A stretch of 64,000 bases of DNA from Anaerolineae bacterium (GTDB taxonomy: Bacteria; Chloroflexota; Anaerolineae; Aggregatilineales; Phototrophicaceae), in the NCBI GenBank assembly GCA_020849765.1, contig JADLAY010000005.1:1-64000 (forward strand), in the 5' to 3' direction. The notes beneath the pieces were generated by a model. The model was given only the letters and a program-made list of their open reading frames with translations, was not told where the DNA came from and did no database searches. This document shows, in pieces, positions 44,465 to 52,421 of the stretch. Made by a program: the position numbers and the translations under genes. Each line of letters opens with the position of its first letter. Position 1 is the stretch's first letter.

Positions 44465-46161
44465 CACGTCGCCTCCATAGCACTTGCATTGGCGGCCTCA
44501 GCCTGGAGCCCGGCTTCGGCAGCTTCGATCGCCTGCTCGGTCGCCGCAAAGACGACGTCCTGCTGCAAGAAGATGTTGTCTCGGCCCAGAAAGTCAAGCC
44601 CGCGCGTGCGCTTGAGCTGCTCGTAGACGACGGCCGTCACGCCGGAGATGATCAAGCGTCCGCCTCGGTCGCGCAGCCTTTGCGCATAGCGCTCAAGCAG
44701 ATGAATGCCCGTGCTGCCCAGGTAACGGTTGTTGTGCAGCCGCAGGATGACGACGGCGTGGGTGGCGGTGTCGGGGTCGGGCAGCGCCTTTTCCAACTGG
44801 TGGACGGCAGCGAAATAGAGATGGCCTTCCACTGAGAACACCGTCACCGAGTTGTCGGTCAGGGTCGTCGGCAGCGGCGCCTCCCGGAAGCGATTTTCCG
44901 GTGTGCGCACCAACTGCACCACGTTGAGATTGCGCGACGACGTGTGAATGAAATGCGCCAGCGACAGCACGACGCCGACGTAGATACTGTATTCGAGCGG
45001 CAGCACCAGCGTCGAGACGAAAGTCGCGACCATGGCGACGCGCGCCGCCAGATTGACCTGCCAGACGAGCTTGATCTCCTCAATGCGAATCAGGCTGATG
45101 GCGGCGACGATCAGATGCCCGGCCAGGGCGGCCAGTGCGATGTATTCGACCGCGCCGCCGAGTGCCAGCAGAATCAGGCCGATGCTCAACCCGGCGATCA
45201 GATTCGCCAGCTTGGTGCGCGCCCCGGCACTGACGTTCACCGCCGTGCGCGAGAGCGATCCGCTGGACGGCAGGCATTGAAACAGGCTGCCGACCAGGTT
45301 GGCAAGACCCTGAGCGACAAAATCGCGATTGGTGTTGGCAATCGAGCCATCCGGCTCGCGCACGGCCTGCGTCAGTGCGGCGCTTTGTACCAGTGCCAGC
45401 ATCGCCAGCGCCAGCGCATCGAACAGCAGATCCGGCGCAAGCTGCACCTGCGGCAAGATCGGCGACGGCCATCCCTGCGGCACGTTCTCGACAATGGCGA
45501 CGTCCGCCCAATTGGCGACCAGGATGAAGATGGCAGTGACGAGGATGGCGACCAGCGTCGCGATGTTCTTCAGGCGCGTGCGATGCAGACCGGCGATCAT
45601 GATGATCGCGGCCACACCGATGATCAGCGTGTGCGGCTGGCTCTGCGGCAGATGCACCAGCCAATCGAGGAAACGCGGCAGCGCGGATGAAAACTGCTCC
45701 GGCCACCCGGCGATACCTTGCGGATCGTAGCCGGAGACGTGAGCGAGCTGGCCGAGGATGATCAGCAGTCCTGCGCCCGTGATGAAGCCGGTCATGACCG
45801 CATTCGAGACGAACCGGGTCAGATCGCCCAGCCGCAGCGCGCCGAACGCGACCTGTAAGACGCCGACCAGCAGCGAGAGCACCGCCATCTTTTCGATGCT
45901 GACGACGCCGTCGCTTTCCAGCGTGCTGAAGACGACCAGCGCTAACGCGTTCGTTGGCGCAATCGTCATGAAGGTCGAGTCGCTCGCGAGTGTGCCGACG
46001 ATGGTCGAGACGAAAGCGGCATACAACCCGTAGACCGGGCTGACGCCCGCGATCAGGGCGAAGCCCATCGCTTGCGGCGCGCCCGCCACCGCCCCGGTCA
46101 ACCCCGCGAGCAGGTCTTGTTGCAGCGTGTCACGACGAATGTGGTTCACGGATGAGGCCAT
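44464..46161 (-). CDS. SulP-family anion transporter with STAS domain
   Basis: 565 residues. About 11-14 membrane helices (residues about 18-410) carry the SulP signature region QAMGFALIAGVSPVYGLYAAF and GSLSRTAVNVSAGARTKLANL. A cytoplasmic STAS domain (about 430-540) has VTVFSVEGHLYFAAV and LRLHNNRYLGSTGIHLLE. SulP proteins move sulfate, bicarbonate or other anions. Its place between a sulfatase and the sulfatase-maturing enzyme suggests handling of sulfate released from sulfated sugars. No ribosome site is evident before the ATG. Confidence 0.93.
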   Translation of the reverse strand: MASSVNHIRRDTLQQDLLAGLTGAVAGAPQAMGFALIAGVSPVYGLYAAFVSTIVGTLASDSTFMTIAPTNALALVVFSTLESDGVVSIEKMAVLSLLVGVLQVAFGALRLGDLTRFVSNAVMTGFITGAGLLIILGQLAHVSGYDPQGIAGWPEQFSSALPRFLDWLVHLPQSQPHTLIIGVAAIIMIAGLHRTRLKNIATLVAILVTAIFILVANWADVAIVENVPQGWPSPILPQVQLAPDLLFDALALAMLALVQSAALTQAVREPDGSIANTNRDFVAQGLANLVGSLFQCLPSSGSLSRTAVNVSAGARTKLANLIAGLSIGLILLALGGAVEYIALAALAGHLIVAAISLIRIEEIKLVWQVNLAARVAMVATFVSTLVLPLEYSIYVGVVLSLAHFIHTSSRNLNVVQLVRTPENRFREAPLPTTLTDNSVTVFSVEGHLYFAAVHQLEKALPDPDTATHAVVILRLHNNRYLGSTGIHLLERYAQRLRDRGGRLIISGVTAVVYEQLKRTRGLDFLGRDNIFLQQDVVFAATEQAIEAAEAGLQAEAANASAMEAT

Positions 46162-46236
46162 TCACGATGACGATGAAGTGTGCTTGTCTGCCTTCATAAT
46201 CAGATGATAGTGCGCAAGGCGCAATCGGCGCGAGCC

Positions 46237-47826
46237 TCAGACTTGCCGCCAGGGCATCGACTCATCGCGATTGTTCCACACCGCACGCCGCGCCAGCAGC
46301 TCGCGGAATTTGCGCAAGTCCGCTTCGCGGAAGGCTTCCGTGATCGGCTGGGCGAACTCGCGGTCGTTGGTTTTCTGCTGCCACTCGTGCAGCTTCTCGT
46401 AAAGATCGGCCACGATCTCGCGGTAGACCGGGTCGTCGTACAGATTCTTCAGCTCGTACGGATCGGCCTGGAGGTCATACAGCTCGGCCCCCTGATCCTG
46501 ATAGACGACCAGCTTGAAGTGCCCGGCATACAGCGCGCGCCCCGGCTCGATCTGGCCGAAGCCGTGGCCATGTGTTTCGACCATCAGCGAATCGCGCGCT
46601 GCCGCTTGCGAACTCTTGGCGATGGGCAGCAGGCTTTCGCCGTCGACGCGATGGCTGAAGCGCAGCCCGGCAGCATCCAGAATCGTCGGTGCCAGATCTG
46701 TCCCGCAGGCGAACGCATCCGTGACCTGGCCGGGCGCGATCTGGCCGGGCAGGCGCATGGCCAGCGGCACGCGCATAACTTCCTCGGTCAGATATGAGCC
46801 TTTGTCGAAGCGACCGCCGTGGCTGGCAACCGCATCGCCGTGATCGGTCGTCCAGATGACGAGCGTATTCTCCGCCAGCCCCAACTGCTCCAGGCGATCA
46901 AGGATCAAGCCCCCAGCCGCATCGATCATGGTGATGTGAGCATAGACGCGCGCCAGGACTTTCTGCCACTCCGACCATGGCAGTGGACTTGGGGTCAGGA
47001 AATTGCCATGCGCGTCGGTCAGTGGGCGGTGCATGTCATGGCGGAAGATCTCGCTCTTGCCTTCGAGCGTGTCGCGGAAGCTGCCGTATTCCTGGATCTC
47101 TTCCGGATTGTACAGGTCGGCGAATTCCTGCGTCGGGAAGTACGGCTGGTGTGGCCCCCAGAAATCGACGCGCAGGTGGAAGGGGTGCTCGGAATCGGAT
47201 GCGGCGATCCGCTCAAGCTGCTCGCAGGCGAGGTCGGCCAGGAAGAAGGCTTCATGTGTCTCTTTGGGCGTCGTCGTCAGCCCAACCGCCTGCTCACCGC
47301 ACCAATGTCGGTCGCAGCGGTAGGTCGCGCCCACCTTGAGATGCGGAAACTCGCGGTCGGTCACCGGGCCATCGAAGATGCGCTCGACGAAGTGCTCGGC
47401 GGGCGGCAGCCCCTTCCGTTCCAGGTAGTCGTGATAGGCCTGGGACGTGTAGGGATTCCCGTAGTCGTTCATCGAGAACCCTTCGCAGCCGAAATCGAGC
47501 GCATTGCCCGCGCCCGCGTGCCATTTGCCGAAGTAGAAACAGCGGTAATTGTTGCGCACCAACACTTTTAGATAGACATCGTGGTCGTAGGGTGCGTGGC
47601 TGTAGTTGAAATGGTTGTTGTGGTTGTGCGGGTACAAACCGGTCACCAGCGTGCGCCGCGATGGCCCGCATAATGGCACGGCAGCGTAGGATCGATCAAA
47701 ACGGATACCCTGCGCGGCCACCCGGTCGAAATTGGGCGTCTGCGGTTTGACGCCGCCATCCCACCCGTGGCGATAATAGGCCTGATGATCGTTGACGAGG
47801 ACGAGGACATTGGGACGATCAGCCAT
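46237..47826 (-). CDS. Sulfatase, formylglycine (Cys) type
   Basis: 529 residues, no signal peptide. The activation motif Cys53-Gly-Pro-Ser-Arg57 (CxPxR, then TLVTGLYPHNH) is intact, so Cys53 should become formylglycine. Metal ligands lie in VLVNDHQ at the start and TTDHGDAVASHG later. The enzyme would cleave sulfate esters, probably from imported sugars, in the cytoplasm. It overlaps the LacI stop by 8 bases and leads into the SulP and maturase genes, forming a four-gene unit. The exact sulfated substrate is not known. Confidence 0.93.
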   Translation of the reverse strand: MADRPNVLVLVNDHQAYYRHGWDGGVKPQTPNFDRVAAQGIRFDRSYAAVPLCGPSRRTLVTGLYPHNHNNHFNYSHAPYDHDVYLKVLVRNNYRCFYFGKWHAGAGNALDFGCEGFSMNDYGNPYTSQAYHDYLERKGLPPAEHFVERIFDGPVTDREFPHLKVGATYRCDRHWCGEQAVGLTTTPKETHEAFFLADLACEQLERIAASDSEHPFHLRVDFWGPHQPYFPTQEFADLYNPEEIQEYGSFRDTLEGKSEIFRHDMHRPLTDAHGNFLTPSPLPWSEWQKVLARVYAHITMIDAAGGLILDRLEQLGLAENTLVIWTTDHGDAVASHGGRFDKGSYLTEEVMRVPLAMRLPGQIAPGQVTDAFACGTDLAPTILDAAGLRFSHRVDGESLLPIAKSSQAAARDSLMVETHGHGFGQIEPGRALYAGHFKLVVYQDQGAELYDLQADPYELKNLYDDPVYREIVADLYEKLHEWQQKTNDREFAQPITEAFREADLRKFRELLARRAVWNNRDESMPWRQV

Positions 47827-48886
47827 GTAGTGACTCCTGATTGGCCGCTAAGTCGATCGGGGTTCCGTAAGCGATGGCGCTTTCACGCGCGATCAGGCGC
47901 GGTTGGAAGATGACCTGACGCTGAGGCAGGTTCTTATTCTCGATCCGTTCGAACAACATCTCCGCCGCGCGGGTGCCCATTTCGTATTGCGGTTGGCGCA
48001 CGGTCGTCAGCCCCGGCGTCCAGAACTTCGAATCGGGCTCGTCGCCGTAGCCGACCACAGACAGCTCGTGCGGAATCGAGATCGACAGCTCATACGCCGC
48101 TCGTAACACGCCCAGCGCCAGCCGATCCGCGCGCGCGAAGATCGCGGTCGGGCGCTCAGCCTGGTTGAGCAGCTTCATCGCCGCCTGATAGCCGCCCTGG
48201 GGTGAAAATTCCGTCTCGACGATCTGATTGGCGTCCATCTCCAGCCCGAACTCTGCGTATGCGCGGCGGACACCGGCCAGTTGATCAGGTGGGGGCACAC
48301 CGGCATTCGCCTTGTTGAAGATTACGCCGATGCGCCGGTGCCCCAGCTCCAGCAAATGCGAGGTCGCCTCGAATGTCCCCAGGCTCTGGTCGACCTGGAG
48401 CATGTCGAGCGTCAGGTCGGGCACGCGCCGGTTGATCAGCGCAATGGGGATGCCGTGCTTGTGCAGTTCGACAATGTGATCCTCGTGCTCCCAGGCCCAG
48501 ATTCCGGCAAAAATGACGCCCTCGATCCCCGCGTGATAGGGCAGTTCGTTGACGTGAATAATTTCCTTTTCCTGGTCATTGTCGGAATCAAAAACCATGG
48601 TCGTGTAGCCATGATCGAAACTGACGCTCTGGATGCCGGCGATAATGTTGCTGAAGAACGGTGAGCGCAAACTCGTCACGATCACGGCAATGCTGGCGAG
48701 GTTGCCCTCGTCACTCGCGCTGCCCACCCGAATCGGCTCATAATTCAGCGCTTCCACAGCCTGAAGTACCTGACGGCGCAGATCGGTGCTGACGGCCATC
48801 GACTGGTTGATCACGCGGGAAACGGTCGAAATGGAGACACCCGCCCGCTGCGCGACGTCAGACATGGTCACGGATTTACGTGGCAA
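47819..48886 (-). CDS. LacI-family transcriptional regulator of the sulfatase/sugar locus
   Basis: 355 residues. An amino-terminal LacI helix-turn-helix (TMSDVAQRAGVSISTVSRVIN, about 7-27) is followed by a periplasmic-binding-like sensor domain (ASIAVIVTSLRSPFF, LGHRRIGVIF, PTAIFARADRLALG, GLTTVRQP). It is the first gene of the sulfatase unit and is divergent from the sugar-binding protein gene. Palindromic sites in the gap are its likely targets. The start is TTG at 48886 with AGGTGG seven bases upstream; ATG 48865 is an alternative. Confidence 0.92.
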   Translation of the reverse strand: MPRKSVTMSDVAQRAGVSISTVSRVINQSMAVSTDLRRQVLQAVEALNYEPIRVGSASDEGNLASIAVIVTSLRSPFFSNIIAGIQSVSFDHGYTTMVFDSDNDQEKEIIHVNELPYHAGIEGVIFAGIWAWEHEDHIVELHKHGIPIALINRRVPDLTLDMLQVDQSLGTFEATSHLLELGHRRIGVIFNKANAGVPPPDQLAGVRRAYAEFGLEMDANQIVETEFSPQGGYQAAMKLLNQAERPTAIFARADRLALGVLRAAYELSISIPHELSVVGYGDEPDSKFWTPGLTTVRQPQYEMGTRAAEMLFERIENKNLPQRQVIFQPRLIARESAIAYGTPIDLAANQESLHG

Positions 48887-48975
48887 TTTTCATCCACCTA
48901 TCAACTGAAACTCGGAATAGTCCGCGAATCATATCATTTCTTTGCCCAAAGCGAGATTCTCAGGGTTTGATGCCA

Positions 48976-48994
48976 TTTGTGCAAAACTTGCAAA
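48976..48994. promoter_or_regulatory. Second, imperfect LacI-type site in the divergent region
   Basis: TTTGTGCAAAACTTGCAAA repeats the GCAAA/TTGCAAA half-sites of the perfect palindrome at 49099 and lies about 120 bases away. Two spaced sites would allow looping or separate control of both divergent units. Confidence 0.4.
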
Positions 48995-49098
48995 CTTTTC
49001 AGTCAATTTCTTGTGCAGATGAAAAGTAGGCATCCGACGCCAGTGATTCTACGCTCAGTCATACCGTCATGAGCGAGAATATCGTGATTTTGATCATC

Positions 49099-49113
49099 TT
49101 GCAAAATTTGCAA
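49099..49113. promoter_or_regulatory. Perfect palindromic LacI-type operator
   Basis: TTGCAAAATTTGCAA is a perfect 15-base palindrome. It covers the -35 of the predicted promoter for the binding-protein operon, so a bound repressor would block it. Confidence 0.7.
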
Positions 49114-49137
49114 ATGTCTGAAAAAGGGCGTTATAGT
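49108..49137 (+). promoter_or_regulatory. Promoter for the sugar ABC/sulfatase operon
   Basis: TTGCAA (49108-49113) and TATAGT (49132-49137) are 18 bases apart, about 85 bases before the ATG at 49223. Confidence 0.6.
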
Positions 49138-49222
49138 CTGCAATAGTCTCGCTTGTTCGATGTTCTTTTATGTCGGTGAATGCTGCTGCATCGTCCATGT
49201 CCCTAGAAAGGAGTCCCTCCTC

Positions 49223-50497
49223 ATGAAAAAGACCGGCTTCACCTTTGTTCTGTATCTGGTGTTCGTCTTCTTGCTGGTCGCGCCTGTCGCGGCTCAGGAT
49301 GCGACCACGATTGACTTCTGGATTCCCGCCGGTCGCGGACGGGATGAAAGTATGGCCGCCGTTGTAGAAGCCTTCGAGGCGCTGCATCCTGAAATCAACG
49401 TCGAAATCACGTCGATCCCATTCAACGAGTTCCTCAATGCCACCCAGGTGGCCTATGCCGGGAACAACCCGCCCGATGTCGCGCTGACCAACGGCGTCGC
49501 CATCCAGAATCTGGCCTACAATGGCGCCCTGCTGCCCATTGAAGATGCCTTCACCGAAGACGACCTGGCGGACTTCATGCCCGACCTGGTCGATATGGTC
49601 TCGCTCGACGGTCACATGTACGGCGCGCCCTGGGCACAGGCCGGTAACGTGATGTACTACAACGTCCCCTACTTCGAGGCTGCCGGAATCGAAGTCCCGC
49701 AGACGATGGAAGAGGCATGGACGTGGCCGGAATTCGTCGAGAACGTCAATCAGGTGCGCGCAGCCCAGGCCGAAGCTGGCAATGACATCTATGGCATGGT
49801 CGGCCTCAACAACCCGATGACCGGCGCCTATTTCACCTGGACGATCATCCGCAGCGCCAGCGCGCCGGGCGAGCCGCTCTGGGACTCGATTGCGTCGGAC
49901 TGGACGACCGTCGACGGCTACATCAATACGCCTGAGGCGATGGAAGCCTACGCCTTCTATCAGAGCCTGTATACCGAAGGCTTCATGCCGTCCGCGGAAG
50001 TTCCGGATGCATTCGGCACGGGCCAGGCCGCAACCTACTTCGGCATCCCGCCCACCGGCACCGAAATCAGCCTGGCGTTTCCGGAGCTTGAATGGGCGAC
50101 CATGCCGATCCCGTATCTGAAGACGCCGCTGGTGCACACCGGTTCGTTTGCCCCGACAGTCTCCGCCAAGAGCGACAATCCGGACGAGGCGAAACTGCTG
50201 GCCGCCTTCATCGCCAGCGGTGAGGGCTACCTGATCTCGCACGCCGTCACGCCGCAGCTTCCGGGGCGCATCTCGGTTCGCTCGGAAATCCCCGAACTGC
50301 AGGACGGCTATCTGGCCCGCGTCTTCGACGAGGTGCTCGCCTACGGCGTGGCGCGTCCCGGCGGCCCGGCCCACGCGATCTTCGACAGCCTGATCGCACA
50401 GGAGATGATGGTCAACATCGCGCTGGGCGGCAACATCGAGGAAGAAGTCGCCGCCGCCGTCCAGAAAACGGACGCACAGTTGATGCAGTTCCGCTAG
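49223..50497 (+). CDS. Extracellular sugar ABC solute-binding protein of the sulfatase locus
   Basis: 424 residues. A signal peptide ends VAPVAAQ without a lipobox. Typical MalE/UgpB-like elements are IDFWIPAGRGRDESM, VAYAGNNPPDVALTNG, YGAPWAQAGNVMYYNVPYFEAAGI and SDNPDEAKLLAAFI. It would bind the oligosaccharide that the two following permeases import; being in a sulfatase locus, a sulfated sugar is a reasonable guess. An AAAGGAG site nine bases upstream fixes the start. No ATPase gene is in the operon, so a shared MsmK-like ATPase is likely. Confidence 0.93.
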   Translation: MKKTGFTFVLYLVFVFLLVAPVAAQDATTIDFWIPAGRGRDESMAAVVEAFEALHPEINVEITSIPFNEFLNATQVAYAGNNPPDVALTNGVAIQNLAYNGALLPIEDAFTEDDLADFMPDLVDMVSLDGHMYGAPWAQAGNVMYYNVPYFEAAGIEVPQTMEEAWTWPEFVENVNQVRAAQAEAGNDIYGMVGLNNPMTGAYFTWTIIRSASAPGEPLWDSIASDWTTVDGYINTPEAMEAYAFYQSLYTEGFMPSAEVPDAFGTGQAATYFGIPPTGTEISLAFPELEWATMPIPYLKTPLVHTGSFAPTVSAKSDNPDEAKLLAAFIASGEGYLISHAVTPQLPGRISVRSEIPELQDGYLARVFDEVLAYGVARPGGPAHAIFDSLIAQEMMVNIALGGNIEEEVAAAVQKTDAQLMQFR

Positions 50498-50519
50498 CCA
50501 CACCTTCGCTCAAGCAGTA

Positions 50520-50553
50520 CTCTCCCCGGCAGTCGTTCGGCCGCTGGGGAGAG
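50520..50553 (+). promoter_or_regulatory. Intercistronic hairpin between binding-protein and permease genes
   Basis: CTCTCCCC (50520-50527) pairs perfectly with GGGGAGAG (50546-50553), with an inner GGC/GCC pairing. No T tract follows. It covers the upstream part of the permease ribosome site and could limit permease expression or protect the binding-protein mRNA. Confidence 0.65.
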
Positions 50554-50566
50554 GTAGGTGCAGAAC

Positions 50567-51451
50567 ATGAAACAGTCTTTCTGGACGATGAATCGGCAGC
50601 GCTACCGGGCAGCTTTGCTGCTGTCGCTGCCTGCGTTGGTCGGCCTGGTGTTGTTTCACTACTGGCCCATTATCCAGACGGTCTATCTCAGCTTCACGGA
50701 TTACAAAGTCTTCACCGGCGAATTCACCTGGGCCGGGCTCAAGAATTACTCGACCGCCCTGCAAGACCCGGTGTTCATCAATTCGCTCAAGACGACTGTA
50801 GTCTTCTTCCTGATCCGCGTCCCCGCGCAGATGGCGCTCGGGCTGGGCTTGGCACTCCTGATCGTCCGTCCCAGCAGAGGATCGACGCTCATGCGCGTCG
50901 TCATCCTGCTGCCGACCGTGACCTCGATGGTGGTGGTCTCCGTCGTCTGGGGCTACATGATGCATCCCGAAAACGGCCTCATCAACAGCCTCTTGCGCAC
51001 GATCGGCCTGCCCGCCCAGGGTTTCCTGACCGATCGGGGCCAGGCGCTGCCCTCGGTGGCAGCGATCACGATCTGGAAAGAGGTTGGCCTGAGCATGATC
51101 TTCTACCTCGCCGGGCTGTTGGGCATTCCGTCGGAGTATTACGACGCGGCCAAGGTCGACGGCGCGGGCAAATGGGAGACCTTCCGCCACGTGACGCTGC
51201 CTCTGCTCCGCGGCACACACGTCTTCGTGCTGGTCACGACGACGATCGCGGCCTTCAAGGTCTTCGTCCCTGTGCGCGTACTCACCGACGGCGGGCCGTC
51301 AGACACGACCAACGTCATCGTCAACTACATTTACAACACGGCCTTTGTTTACAATCGCTTCAGCTATGCCGCGGCGCTCTCAGCCATCCTGGCGCTCATC
51401 CTGATCGTATTCAGCATCTTGCAGCTGAGATTGACGCGCGAACGTGACTGA
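50567..51451 (+). CDS. Sugar ABC transporter permease, MalF/UgpA-like
   Basis: 294 residues with six membrane helices. The ATPase-coupling EAA loop reads YYDAAKVDGAGKWETFRHVTLP. It forms half of the membrane channel with the next gene. ATG 50567 has TAGGTG six bases upstream; GTG 50558 is an alternative start nine bases earlier. The following permease begins at the stop codon, so the two are coupled. Confidence 0.93.
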   Translation: MKQSFWTMNRQRYRAALLLSLPALVGLVLFHYWPIIQTVYLSFTDYKVFTGEFTWAGLKNYSTALQDPVFINSLKTTVVFFLIRVPAQMALGLGLALLIVRPSRGSTLMRVVILLPTVTSMVVVSVVWGYMMHPENGLINSLLRTIGLPAQGFLTDRGQALPSVAAITIWKEVGLSMIFYLAGLLGIPSEYYDAAKVDGAGKWETFRHVTLPLLRGTHVFVLVTTTIAAFKVFVPVRVLTDGGPSDTTNVIVNYIYNTAFVYNRFSYAAALSAILALILIVFSILQLRLTRERD

Positions 51452-51452
51452 C

Positions 51453-52352
51453 ATGAATGCATCCAAGTCCTTCCTGGGCATCAAGCGACGCGGCGCTGCT
51501 TCAGACGTGAGCGCGGCAAGCGGCTGGCGACGATTCTTCTCGCTGCGCCCGCTCATCTACGCCATCATCATCCTGCTGTTCGCCACGCCCTACGCCTGGA
51601 TCATCGGCTCGACTTTCAAAGAGCGCTCCGAACTGTTCGCCGATCTGTACCCGCTCTCGATCAACACGTTCATCCCGCGGCAGCCGACACTGGACAACCT
51701 GATCACGCTGTTGAGCAGCACCAACTTCGCCCAGGCCATCCTCAATAGCGTGGTCGTCGCCGTGCTCGCCGTCGTCGTCTCGCTGCTGATCGACAGTATG
51801 CTGGCCTACGTGTTGGCCTGGCTCAAGTTCCCCGGTCGCAACATTCTCTTCATCGCCGTGCTGTCGACGCTGATGATCGCGTTCGAGGCGCGTCTCGTGC
51901 CGCTGTTCCTGACCATGCAGCAGCTCCACCTGGATAACACGCTCGTGGCGCTGTTTCTGCCCTGGGTGACGGACGCCTTCATCATCTTCCTGATGCGGCA
52001 GCACTTGAGGGAACTTCCGGCGGAATTGTTCGAAGCCGCGCTGATGGATGGCTGCTCCTACTTCCGTATCTACTGGAGCGTGATGCTGCCGAACATCACA
52101 CCGGCCCTGGTCAGCGCTGCCTTCATCAAGTTCATCTATTCGTGGGATTCGTTCATCTGGCCCGCGATCATCAACACCGACGAGTCGAAGACCGTCATCA
52201 CGGTCGCGCTCGCCAAACTGTTCAGCGACGAATCCGTTCGGTGGGAATTGGTCTTCGCCGGTTCCTTCATCTCGACCATCCCGATCATTATCCTGTTCCT
52301 GTTCCTACAACGATACTACGTGCAAGGTTTCGTTCGTTCGGGAATTAAGTAG
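51453..52352 (+). CDS. Sugar ABC transporter permease, MalG/UgpE-like
   Basis: 299 residues with six helices. The EAA loop is ELFEAALMDGCSYFRIYWSVMLP, and LFATPYAWIIGSTFK begins the family homology. It pairs with the permease at 50567. The ATG at 51453 starts one base after the previous stop; GTG 51444 would overlap it. The second sulfatase-fold gene follows 69 bases later. Confidence 0.93.
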   Translation: MNASKSFLGIKRRGAASDVSAASGWRRFFSLRPLIYAIIILLFATPYAWIIGSTFKERSELFADLYPLSINTFIPRQPTLDNLITLLSSTNFAQAILNSVVVAVLAVVVSLLIDSMLAYVLAWLKFPGRNILFIAVLSTLMIAFEARLVPLFLTMQQLHLDNTLVALFLPWVTDAFIIFLMRQHLRELPAELFEAALMDGCSYFRIYWSVMLPNITPALVSAAFIKFIYSWDSFIWPAIINTDESKTVITVALAKLFSDESVRWELVFAGSFISTIPIIILFLFLQRYYVQGFVRSGIK

Positions 52353-52421
52353 CCGCTGTTGGTTCGGATGTGACAGGTTCACGTACTGGCGCATTTCATA
52401 GCTTAGAAGAGGTACTCGTTT

